From: Chamaecyparis obtusa
Lineage: Eukaryota > Streptophyta > Pinopsida > Cupressales > Cupressaceae
Assembly (NCBI GenBank): GCA_027943335.1
Contig: BSBK01006348.1
Span: forward strand, 371,001 to 435,000
Length of the DNA: 64,000 nucleotides
Reading direction: 5' to 3'
Part shown: piece by piece, positions 45,951-55,245 of the stretch
Numbering within the stretch: position 1 is the first letter of the stretch
How the letters are laid out: the number at the start of each line of letters is the position of its first letter
Notes under the pieces: generated by a model
Told to the model about the DNA's origin: nothing
The model's input: the letters and a program-made list of their open reading frames with translations, nothing else
The model's database searches: none
Translations under genes and position numbers: made by a program

Positions 45951-46990
45951 AATTGGAAAGTATAGGTATCTCTTCTTTAAAAGACATGTATCCCAATGAT
46001 GGAGACTTCAAAGAGGCTTATAAGGTTTTCTTGGAACTAGGAGATCAGTATCATACTAAATTTGCAGAATATATTACTCAAGAAGGTCTTTTGTTTAAGG
46101 ATAGTCAGCTTTGTATTCCTGATTGCTCTATGAGAGAAAACATTGTGAGGGAAAAGCATTGTGGATGTTTATCAGGCCACTTTGGTCTTGACAAAAGACT
46201 TGAATTGGTTAGGAGATTTTATTTCTGGCCTAAGATGCAATCTGACGTTAGGAGATTTGTGGAGTGTTGCTTGATTTGTCAAAAGTAAAAAGGAACAAGT
46301 TCTAATGCACGCTTGTATACACCATTTCCAATAACCTTGCAACTCAGTTAGCATGCACTTTGTTTTGGGCCTTCCAAGGATCAAATCAGGTTATGATAGT
46401 GTTTATGTGGTTGTGGACAGGTTCTCCGAGATGGCACACTTCCTTCCTTGTAAGACTACACATGATGCTTCAAGCATTGCAGGGTTATTCTTCAAAGAGA
46501 TTGTGAGACTCCATGGTTTACCTCTCACCATTGTATCAGACAGAGATCCAAAGGTTTTGGGCCATTTCTGGCACACTTTATGGAAGAAACTTGGAACAAA
46601 TTTGGCTATGTCATCTGCTTATCATCCTCAGTCAGATGGGTAGACTGAAGTTACTAATAGATCCCTGGGCAATCTATTGAGAAGCCTAACCAAGGAGTAT
46701 GGAGCAGCATGGGATTCTATCCCCTCTCAAGCATAATTCTCCTATAATGATTCTGTCAATAGGAGTTCATGGCTTAGTCCTTTTCAGATTGTGTATGGTT
46801 CACATCCTAGGGGTGTGTTTGAGTTGAGAGATGTTCAAAAAATTGGTTAGAGGAGTGCCCAAGCTGATGAATTTGCAGAAGTCATGAAGGATATCCATCA
46901 ACAAGTCAGGGAAAGACTTCAACATACCTCAGAGAAGTACAAATAAGCAGCAGATGTCAAGAAGAGGGATGTTGAGAGAAAGTTGATTAA
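45951..46990 (+). pseudogene. T3 integrase
   Basis: The zinc-binding HHCC region reads EKHCGCLSGHFGLDKRLEL to FVECCLICQK (about 46150-46288). After a stop, the DDE core reads [28 protein letters not shown] (first Asp), [11 protein letters not shown] (second Asp) and SAYHPQSDG, then a TAG, then TEVTNRSL with the catalytic Glu. Further stops lie near 46735, 46849 and 46944. The C-terminal part is short and disrupted, and no chromodomain is clear. Confidence 0.9.
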
Positions 46991-47177
46991 ATGTTTTGAA
47001 TCCTTGCAGTTCCTACTTTCAAAAATAATTGAATTTGATATGGTTGGTTCAGTGTATCAAAGGTTCTAATTCATTTTCTAAAACCAATCCAGGAAGAAGC
47101 CTCAAACAGGCCTGCCCTACAAATGAGACCCTAACTTGCATTTGCTTCGGTGGAATTCCTCACCCATTTGGAAAATT
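46991..47177 (+). other. T3 end of pol and deletion junction
   Basis: Residual polyprotein sequence (SKVLIHFLKPIQEE-like after frame changes) runs into non-coding DNA and then directly into the middle of the LTR. The PPT and the first third of the 3' LTR are missing. Confidence 0.55.
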
Positions 47178-47984
47178 AAAGTTAGGAGTGTAACATTATT
47201 GATTCCAAATGCTCAGGGTGTGACTCGAAGGGTTGAAGGTGTTTGCATCAAGCCCTAGGCTGAATATCTCAATGTATTCAACCAGGTTGATGTGTGTTAG
47301 AATGTGTAGTTTGGAGAATTGATCGGTGGGACCAAATTGAAGGTGGATTTGTGTTAGTTGGAGTGTGGAGAAGCTGTCCAAAACCCTAAACCAATTCCAT
47401 GAACCCATCCTTGACCACTTGCTTTGGAAGACAAGCCTAATTTGGCCAATTAGGTCTGAGAATTCAGTAAGGGTTAGGTGTTGCAGGAGTGGAGTTGGGT
47501 CTTAAGGATTTGGGGATCTCTGTAACTTCCAAAAGGGTATCAGTATCTACCCTTAGTTTTCCTAGTCGCATCCAGAAGGAGAAATTGCACACCAAAAACT
47601 AGTTGAGGAGACTTAGTAGGATTCCTAGGTCAATCAGTGTTCGGTACATTATGGAAGTTGAAAGGTCAATCTGAGGGTTGTTTCCCTATCCTTACATCAT
47701 AAGTAAGGTGTTCCAACCTTTGGTTGGGTTGTGTGAAGCCACTAGTGAAGATTTCCCAAGTTGTCCTAGAATAGGGTTAATGTCCCCTAAGTCTCAAATT
47801 TGGAAGAATTTGTGTGAATTCTTTGGACATTGAGGAGAAGTTGGATAGGTGTCTAACCACCACTACTTGGTTGAAATAACTTGTTTTTCAAGGTCAGGAG
47901 GATTGGATTGCATTAAATCCAAACTTGGAGAATTGGAGAGGAAATAGAGCATTTCCTAAGCTTCTTGTTGTCCACTTTGCATCA
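47178..47984 (+). repeat. 3' LTR of T3, U3-truncated
   Basis: It aligns with 37985-38763 of the 5' LTR and ends TTTGCATCA followed by ACAAT. The first ~344 bp of the 5' LTR have no counterpart. An extra ~28 bases lie near 47532. Confidence 0.88.
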
Positions 47985-48664
47985 ACAATCCAATTAAATT
48001 CTCTTACAATCAAGCACAATTGATAACCTTGAAATGAGTCACCCAATTAGCAAATATCATTATGTTTTTAACATCTCAAATGCTTGTAAAACTCTGAAAA
48101 ATTCACAATTCTCCAAGTCTAAAATATTGAAACCCTTGTTCCAAATTTCTCTTCACACAATAAAAGCAAATATCAAGGCATGAATCAATTTTGATTTCTC
48201 TCCAAGGCTCTTTTATAATATTTCCCCATGAATCTTCAATAGCAAGGCTCTTTATTGATTTTGATATTTGTTTTATAATAATGAGTTGTCTTTATAATAT
48301 ATCATTTATAAAGCACACTTTTCATCAATAAGTATTAATTACTCATTACCCTCAACATGTCTCCCACTTTATTATAGAGGTAATTTATAACTTTATAATA
48401 TAACTAGAATAATTAAACTTCATTAAAGACCATTAAAATATTAATATCTCACTAAATACTCAATATTTTGACGAGTCGTTTAAACCATGGAGTCAATCAT
48501 TGCATCCTCTGTCCATATGACTTCCTTGCTAAAAATAGAAAGGGCCCATCTCTATCAACCTATATGCAACTGAGCCCAAACGAAGTGCAATTTGAGCCAA
48601 ATGAAGACCAAACTGGAACATATTGAATTTTGGAGAAGACAAAAACCTCCATCAACCAAGCCTT
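47985..48664 (-). repeat. 5' LTR of element H, distal part
   Basis: It resumes the H LTR after T3 (AATCCAATTAAATTCTCTTACAA) and matches 15490-16037 and 24604-24740. It ends at AAGCCTT where C2 begins, so the LTR start motif TGTAATGTCCCC is not present on this side. Confidence 0.78.
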
Positions 48665-50026
48665 TGTTGGCATTGCTGGTAAGGATGCAACTAGTAAAGA
48701 GACCACCGGTATTAATCAGTGGTGTTGTAATTGATGTCTATGCTAACAATGTCCAAATGCTAGGATACCGAAGACATAGTGATGAGTTCATAATCGGTGA
48801 AGACAGTGATCGGTAAAGTAAAAAACGGGAGTAGTGACTGGTATAGACAAAAAACCGAGAAGTGACTGATGAAGACAGAGACCAGAACACTGCATAAAGA
48901 AAGGTGTAAACTAGTGAAAGAGAAACCGGTGAAAGAGATGATTATTAAGATATCATTGAGACCGGTGAAAGGCACAGTTAACAGACACTTAAGAGACTCT
49001 TCTGCCGAGCACAAATCAGACAAGATTTTCTATTACATGAAAGGCATAGCTAAAGGATACTGAGGAGATTCTTTTGCTAAGATTTATTGCACAAATCGTA
49101 CAGGAATTTCTTCTAAGGGAAAGTATGTGACATGTGTTTGATGTTTCCTTTACAAGACTGAAACACGACTGAATTCCGAATTCATGGTAGGTCTTCTATT
49201 AAGGGAAAGCTTGTGTCACGTATCTGATGTTTCCTGTCATGACTGAAACATGACTGGATGATGGATAAAAAGGAGATCTTCACTGATATCACAACAGAAA
49301 AGAGCGGGAAGATCTGTCCCACGCTCTACAGGAAGTCTATTTTTTCTTCAGTCAATGAAGAAAATTATTCTCCTTCATTCTGCCAAGGAGAAAGAGTGAA
49401 ACAGTACGCTAATCAAAGCTACTGCAAGGAAAAGGAGAAGAAAAGAAGAAAAAGAGGAGAGTGTGCAAGGAAGCACAATAACCTGAAGAGAGCATCCCTG
49501 TGGTGCCCGATGATGACTCTCAGTGGATGAAACAGTGATCTTATCAGGCTCAACAAAGCCATTTCAAAGGATCAACCCCTCTATTTCTCTCTGACAATTG
49601 CAATAGTCAAATCCCAGTATATGGGTGGACATTAACAGGTCCCTTGTATCAAATCCCTTAACCGGGTGACATCTAGTAGATGTTCTAAAGTCCTCTGACA
49701 AGGCAGGCTTTAACAGGCCTTATTTTAAATCCCTTAATCGGGTCGCAACTAACAATGTGTTTGTAATCCCTTAAGAAGAAAGGTTTTTCATAGGGCGCAC
49801 TTCAGAAGAGTGCAAAGTTTGTGAGTTCTACTCACATCGTGGTTTTCTCCCATTTTGGGTTTTCACGTGATATATCTCGTGTTCTATGCTGTAGTGATCT
49901 TGTGTTGATTATTTCTTTAATAGGATCTGTTTTGCATGTAGTAATAGTTAATAGATCTAAGAGTGTTTTCAAGTTTTAGCGGGTGCTGATTCACCCCTCC
50001 CCTCTCAGCACCGGTTGGGACCATCA
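48665..50026 (+). repeat. 5' LTR of C2
   Basis: It is 1,362 bp, from TGTTGGCATTGCTGG to GGGACCATCA. The second half aligns with the C1 LTR (motif array at 49620-49790; CTCTCAGCACCGGTTGGGAC near the end). The first part is diverged and ACCGGT-rich. Confidence 0.9.
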
Positions 50027-50028
50027 AT

Positions 50029-50040
50029 TGGTATCAGAGC
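50029..50040 (+). promoter_or_regulatory. Primer binding site of C2
   Basis: TGGTATCAGAGC, initiator tRNA-Met type, lies two bases after the LTR. Confidence 0.93.
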
Positions 50041-50087
50041 CATGTCCTTTTTCTAAGCTGCTTAACCGCAACAAGGAAAAGATCATA

Positions 50088-50963
50088 ATGATGAGAAAGG
50101 AAGGACCCAAGTTCTCTAAGGAAAAATTCAATCTGTGGTGCAGTAGAATGAAGTTGTACATGAAAACCATAAAAAGATCAGTTTTGGAACCATGTGATCA
50201 CAGAATACAACGAACCTACAGGTACCTTGACGGAAGATCAACTGAAGGTCAGAAGTGAACATACAACTGCTATGGACATGATGGCCAATACGCTGTCTCA
50301 TAAAGTGTATGCAGAGATTGAAAACTTGACTACAGCTTCTAAAATGTGGGCAAAGCTACAAACTGTGTATGGAGGCGACCCACATGTTCAAAGAGAAAAA
50401 GTAGAAAGCCTCAAAGGCAAATATGATGACATGAAGATGAATGAAGGTAAAGACATTGAACACTACAACAACAAAATAAAAGAAGTGATGAACTCCATCA
50501 AAAGCGTTGGAGGAACACTGAGTGAGGAAGATGTGACAAATTAGATATTGAGGACGTTGAGACCACAGTATGCTATCAAGATCTCAGCCATACAAGAGCT
50601 CAAATCAGTGAGCACATCACAAGTCACCCTTGATTCTCTAATCGGTAAGTTAACTGCTTTTGAATTAAGCCATTATGATAACAACTTACCTATGATAGAT
50701 GCTTCTTTTAAGTATTCTATGAATATTGCTTCCACTAAGAAAGGAAGAGAGACCGATAATAGTTCTACTGAGAGGTCTGGTCATTTCCTTGACAATCTGT
50801 TCTCCGAAGAACAAGAACAGGATGAGTTTGAAACACTCATCGCAAGGAGATTTCTGAAAGGAAAAGGGAAGTACAAAGGAAAACTTCCATTCAAATGTTT
50901 TTCATGTAATAAGATAGGACACATTGTGGCCAGGTGTCCTGAAAATGAAAATAAAGAAAAGTT
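50088..50963 (+). pseudogene. gag: C2 gag (copia), truncated
   Basis: It starts MMRKEGPKFSKEKFNLWCSR at 50088, the same start as C1 gag but without the early stops. A frameshift near 50190 shifts to the frame of 50194-50963. Blocks are MWAKLQTVYGGD, ESLKGKYDDMKMNEGKDI, a TAG at 50542 (ATCTT-type Lys/Cys position), LRTLRPQYAIKISAI and the knuckle CFSCNKIGHIVARCP at about 50898-50942. The protein breaks off after ENENKEK, where C1 continues RDWFKRKEKK. Confidence 0.9.
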
Positions 50964-52747
50964 TTCAGCCTTACCAAAGTCACCCAAAGCCTCCTTTTAC
51001 CCCAAGCTATTATACTTCTCAAGGGTATCAATATATCCAGTATGCCCCAAATGAATTTGCCCTTGTGCAAAGTTATGAGCAGGTTCTCAAGCAAGGTGGA
51101 TCATGGGCACAAGAGGTACAACAGCAAATGCAAGGCCAGCTTTCCCATCATGCTTCTCAGCCTATTCAGTAGCAGATGCAGACTTTGAGCTCAAACTTCA
51201 AGGAGATGCAAGAGGCAAAGAGTCTGTTGCTTGATTTAGTTAAGCAAGTGTCTGAGCTCAAGGAGCAGAGAGAGTAGGAGGCTCGAAGTTATTATGAAAA
51301 GGAGTCAGCTCCCTGCCAGGAGATGGAAGCCCAAAGCTATGAGCAGGGGTTCATTCCTTACCAAGCGGCAGAGACTCTCGTTGATGAGCAGCAAGCAAGA
51401 GAGTTTCAAGAAGAGATCAGACACCGAGTTGAAATTGAGACAGCAAGGTTGAGATCACTGATTGCTCAACAAGAGGCTCCTAGGCCCAAGATTCCAAGCT
51501 GGAGGGCCCATTTGCCTCAGGAGCCTACACATGAAGAGCCAAAAAAGCATTCATTTCCAAGCTTTAAAACGGCTGTGCCTTCTTTGTCTCCCCCCTCTCC
51601 CCCTCAGTTTCACATCCCAAACTTCAAGGCAAAAAATTCTTTGCAAGAGCCTGTGCTTTAGGTTCAGTCCACCTTGCAAGAGCAGCCTGTTCAAGAAAAG
51701 ATTTCATCCCAAGAAGCCCCTTTGGTTTCTCAAGATGATGAGGTGATTTGGATTCCCCAATGGACTCTTCCTCCTGGCAGTGTGATGCCAAGTCTTTTCA
51801 AGGACACTAGTCTGGTGTCTGAGCAAGGGCCTGTGGTAAATGAACTTTCATGTGATGAGGAGGAGAGGGCATCTGAGCTATCAGTGCAGAGTGGTGACTG
51901 TGGTGAAATGGAGCAGCAAGATGGGGAGGTGGAGGTTGATGCTCAGCCTGAGCTCTTGGCTGGTTTGCTTGATGATCTTCCCCTCTTTGTTGATGATAAA
52001 GAAGAGACCATGCCATTAGCTATGGCTGAAGGTCAATCAGAACAGCAGGTCCACCATCAACAGGAGGTTCATTCTATAATGGATGCCATGTGCTTGTTGG
52101 GTGAGCTGCCTTGTTTTATGGAGCAGAATGATGAAGCCATGGGAGAGTCTTTCCAAGAAAAGGACAAAGACAAAAGCCTTGAAGAAGAGTATGATTTTTC
52201 CAATATCATAGAGGTCTTTTGTGACAAATTGGATGTTGAACCCCTATTCTTTGGAGTAGAGGTTCAAGGTCATGTGCCTGTTGAAGAGGGCCTAGTCTTG
52301 GATTGCCCTTTTCATAAGGAGCTACTACATGAGCAAGATTTGGAATCAGTTCCAAATCTTCAAGACATTGACAGCTTTGATGAGCTCTTGGCTGGTTTAA
52401 AGGAAGAAGATGACAGTCCCCTGGCTGTGGATGAGGAGTTGACATGGCTGTCTATGATGGAAGGCAACCACAAAGATAAAGAAGAAACCAGCAATGAAAG
52501 TCCTGCCTTCAGACTTTCAAGAGGCTGCCCCATCAGATACTTGGCCCAGAAGGAGTTCACTGAGACACCTCCATATGATCCATTTGAGGTGAGTGAACTT
52601 GATCTTGTTTTTGCAGAGGCAGCATATCCTCATTTGCCAAATTTTCATATGCCTCATATCCTTGTAGCTATCTTCATGTGTTCAATGCAAAATGTCTTAT
52701 TGAGGAAGGGTAGCTACTTCAACATGCCAGTGAATGGTTTTGTTTAA
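50964..52747 (+). pseudogene. Gln-rich, acidic open frame with three amber stops; unidentified
   Basis: One frame stays open for about 594 codons except for three TAG codons (51170-51172, 51275-51279 region, 51659-51661) and ends at a TAA at 52745. The N-terminal part is Gln/Ser/Tyr-rich (YYTSQGYQYIQYAPNEFALV; SWAQEVQQQMQGQLSHHASQ). The middle forms a helical segment (QAREFQEEIRHRVEIETARL) and a Pro-rich stretch. The C-terminal 350 codons are acidic, with repeated LLAGLLDDLPLF/ELLAGLKEEDD motifs and a hydrophobic end. I recognise no domain. It may be an extra ORF of a Tat/Ogre-like gypsy element; if the PBS at 52965 is real, it lies antisense to that element. Confidence 0.6.
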
Positions 52748-52964
52748 CTAGGTCCCTGCACTAGTTAGTTTAGGTAGGTTAGCTTTCCTGCTTTCTCCAG
52801 CTTTCTAGCTTAGTTTTCCTGTTTTCCAAGAAGTGCTTGTGCACAAGTTTTGTCTTGCTGGTTCAGTTTTGCCCCTCTCCCTGTCAGGTTTTTTGTGCTC
52901 AGGAAGTGACCCCATGCCCAATGGTTTTGTCAAGGCAACTGGTCTAAATGTCTAGCAGGCTGAC
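52748..52964. other. Non-coding interval before putative PBS
   Basis: Thymine-rich, with repeated AGCTTTCCTGCTTT/TAGTTTTCCTGTTTT blocks. I see no gene or clear regulatory site. Confidence 0.5.
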
Positions 52965-52982
52965 ATCCCGCAGAGGTCGCCA
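52965..52982 (-). promoter_or_regulatory. Putative PBS (Tat/Ogre-like)
   Basis: The minus strand reads TGGCGACCTCTGCGGGAT three bases from a ...GGGCAACA LTR end. It resembles the TGGCGACTC-type PBS known from plant Tat-lineage gypsy elements. Only one LTR is visible, so this remains tentative. Confidence 0.5.
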
Positions 52983-53039
52983 AAATGTTGCCCAAAATTT
53001 CCCTGTCATTCATTTTTGGCCACGGTTCCTGTTTTCCAA

Positions 53040-53290
53040 AAGAAATGCTCAAGTGTCGAAGCTCTCTGTGTTTTCTACCTTTTAGTGTCGAGAGTCCAGT
53101 GTGTTTTCTGCTCAAATGTCGAAAACCCAGTGTGTTTTCGACCTCCTCTCTGCAGGCTCGAAAAGTTTCTGCCCTTTGGTCCGAAAATTTGGTGTGTTTT
53201 CGACCTCTCAGCTCTAAAAATTTGGTGTGTTTTCGACCTTTGCTCGAAAACCGTTTGTGTTTTTGACACCGCTTCTATGTTTTCGGCCTT
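53040..53290. repeat. ~50-bp tandem repeats with GTCGAAAAC/GTTTTCGAC arms
   Basis: Five to six diverged units share GTGTGTTTTCGACC preceded by TCGAAAA-type text. Several units form short hairpins; the clearest has GTCGAAAAC and GTTTTCGAC arms around a 7-nt loop near 53118-53142. Confidence 0.75.
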
Positions 53291-53357
53291 AAGTGCGCAA
53301 CTCCGATGGGTGGGTCCCAATGCCAAAGGCCGTGCCAGTGCGGAAGATCCGACGGCT

Positions 53358-53403
53358 GTCGCATGATCGCATGGGATCTTCTGATCCCATGAGATCATGT
53401 GAC
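53358..53403. repeat. 46-nt inverted repeat 1
   Basis: GTCGCATGATCGCATG starts it; the inner stem is GGATC/GATCC around TTCT, and the closing arm is CATGAGATCATGTGAC. Two or three mismatches in about 21 bp. Confidence 0.9.
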
Positions 53404-53502
53404 AACCATTGATGCGGTATCAGAGGATCGGCGGTCAAGATCTGTGGTAGGCGGTCAAGCAAATAGCGAGGGTGGCGGTCAGTGGCTGGCATCATGCGGT
53501 TA

Positions 53503-53548
53503 GTCGCATGATCGCATGGGCTCTTCCGAGCCCATGCGACCATGCGAC
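53503..53548. repeat. 46-nt inverted repeat 2
   Basis: Arms GTCGCATGATCGCATG and CATGCGACCATGCGAC, inner stem GGCTC/GAGCC around TTCC. One mismatch in 21 bp. Confidence 0.92.
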
Positions 53549-53608
53549 AAACCGTCAGCGGTTTCGGTGGCGGTGGTTCACGGTTCGGCAGTTAACGTCA
53601 AGCGGTTG

Positions 53609-53654
53609 GTCGCATGATTGCATGCGGTCCCGTGACCGCATGAGATCATGCGAC
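53609..53654. repeat. 46-nt inverted repeat 3
   Basis: Arms GTCGCATGATTGCATG and CATGAGATCATGCGAC, inner stem CGGTC/GACCG around CCGT. A different inner sequence keeps pairing. Confidence 0.92.
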
Positions 53655-53731
53655 AAACCGTCAACTACGACAGGCAGTTAGTGGGGCCCGAGGTTTCTGC
53701 ACTGGCGCAAGTGCGAGGAGATTCGACGGTG

Positions 53732-53777
53732 GTCGTATGATCTCATGGGATCTTCCGATCCCATGCGATCATGCGAC
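53732..53777. repeat. 46-nt inverted repeat 4
   Basis: Arms GTCGTATGATCTCATG and CATGCGATCATGCGAC, inner stem GGATC/GATCC around TTCC. Confidence 0.92.
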
Positions 53778-53984
53778 AACCGTTAGATGGGAAGCTAGCG
53801 GTTGCGGTGGGTCCTGTGCCAGCAGTGCCGAGGTGTTTGCTGTGGGTCCGTGCCGGGGTGCTGAGGTGTTTGCTAAGGTAGTGGCCGGGACGAGTAAGGG
53901 AGTGACATGTGGCGGTACCGGGCTCGGGGTTTGGCAGGCTTTGCGCGGTTGCGTAGTTGGAGGTGGGCCCGGTTCTATCTTTGG

Positions 53985-54205
53985 TCGGGTAATCTCGCAG
54001 TAAAAAGAGGAATATTCCTTCTATCTTGCGATTCAGTGACTTCCCTTAGTCGGGTAATCTCCTGACGGAGGGGAATATGCCGAAAGTATTACGCGACTCA
54101 GCGACCGCCGTCGGATGAAGTAGAGATCAACGGATTTCGCGTAGTCGCTGAAGGGGTGCCCGAGGTTAAGAAAGATACGCGATTCAGCGACTAGAGGGAA
54201 ATGTG
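53985..54205. repeat. Iterated CGATTCAGCGACT / TCGGGTAATCTC motifs
   Basis: TCGGGTAATCTC occurs twice (53986, 54049) and GCGAYTCAGYGAC three times (near 54028, 54092, 54179), with the reverse form GTAGTCGCTGA near 54140. They lie between the two hairpin groups. The role is unknown. Confidence 0.65.
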
Positions 54206-54293
54206 ACCTGAGGTAGAGCCGGGGTTAGTTTTGCAGTGCGGTTTTGCGGGTCTCGAGCATCCACGTGGCAAGAGCGACAGTGTTCAAAGGTTT

Positions 54294-54339
54294 GTCGCAT
54301 GATCGTACGAAGGCCTTTCGGCTCATGCGATCATGCGAC
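54294..54339. repeat. 46-nt inverted repeat 5
   Basis: Arms GTCGCATGATCGTACG and CATGCGATCATGCGAC; the inner part AAGGC/CGGCT pairs imperfectly. Confidence 0.88.
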
Positions 54340-54464
54340 CGCTGACTTTTCAAGGCCGTGTGGTCGGCTCCGGTTGGGCCACGTGGCAGGGTTTGGCAAG
54401 TGTGATGTCTTGTAGGACCCAAGCGTTGCTATGTGTCAAGGTGGTGGCAGATCCAGCGAGGTTT

Positions 54465-54510
54465 GTCGCATGATCGCATGAGGCTTTTTTAGCTCATGCG
54501 ATCATGCGAC
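54465..54510. repeat. 46-nt inverted repeat 6
   Basis: Perfect 16-bp outer arms GTCGCATGATCGCATG / CATGCGATCATGCGAC; the inner AGGCT...TAGCT pairs only partly around a T-rich loop. Confidence 0.92.
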
Positions 54511-55245
54511 CAGTGACTTTTTCAAGCGATGCAGCCATTTTTCATGGGGTTTCTTCCAAAGTGAGCATTTGCAAGTGCGGGTAGATGCAGAAATTGATGA
54601 TTTTTGGAGGCGGTTGCAATTAAGAATTTGCAGAGATCTTTTAGGCAACTGTTTCTCGATCTTTTCCAATATCTGATCGGATTTGAGCATTCATGGTAGT
54701 GTGAGCTTGCAGAGAAGTAGATGGATTGAGGTCTTTTGTCGGCAGGCATGATCAGTACAAGCATGGGCACGCAAAGAAGATATGTCTGATCTGTTGAGAT
54801 ATTTGCAAGGTTCATTTATGATCAGACACGACTGCTAGGGTTGATTATTTCATGCATATTTGTGTAACCCTGGTTAACTTTTGACTCCTGCCTGCGTGCA
54901 GTTGAGTTTGTATATATTGTTTTTTTGGAGCCAGTAGTGCTCAGAATTCACATTTTGTAAAAAGAAAGTCATTTTTCTGGGAAAATCATCTGTAGCATTT
55001 CTTCCTGCTCTTTGTTTTTCCACATCCTGTAAGTTCTCATTGATAATACAAATATTGCAAAGCATTCTGTGACATTTTTCTTGTCCTCATGCTTTCCTTG
55101 TTTGGCTTGTCTCTTATTGGATTGAAGTTTATGCATGTTTTCAATGGAAATTGGGGTTCCTGGTCCCTCTCTCTTTCTGTAGCTGTGTGTGTTATTGTGT
55201 TTGATCTGATTTAGATGTTTTGTGGGTATATTTCAGCCCCTAACA

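Larger units (their letters stand above)
37641..47984 (+). mobile_element. Ty3/gypsy element T3 (nested, broken)
   Basis: A plus-strand gypsy element is flanked by ACAAT (37636-37640, 47985-47989). Order: 5' LTR, PBS, gag, protease, RT, RNase H, integrase, then a 3' LTR lacking its first ~344 bp. Two later insertions, S4 (about 39902-42408) and S1 (43541-45079), split the coding region. Every domain has stops or frameshifts. Confidence 0.9.
48665..50963 (+). mobile_element. Copia element C2, 5' portion
   Basis: The 5' LTR, PBS and gag of a plus-strand C-family element are present. The sequence stops within gag just after the zinc knuckle and is joined to unrelated sequence. No protease, integrase, RT or 3' LTR follows in the window. 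Confidence 0.88.
52986..55245 (-). repeat. Putative CpG-rich LTR (2.26 kb)
   Basis: The plus-strand limits are TGTTGCCCAAAATTTCC and CAGCCCCTAACA, giving TGTT...AACA ends on both strands. It is much richer in CpG than anything else in the window and holds two repeat systems (53040-53290, 53358-54510). No long coding frame with a known domain is seen. The right boundary rests only on the AACA end, and no second LTR or target duplication supports it. Confidence 0.45.

Noticed and set aside
53016..53366. Open frame with repeated Cys-Val-Phe text
   Set aside because: It is the translation of the ~50-bp tandem DNA repeat and ends in the hairpin region; there is no protein domain.
53358..54510. 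A CRISPR-like array
   Set aside because: Units are 46-nt palindromes with irregular spacing (106-562 bp) in plant DNA, with no short uniform spacers.
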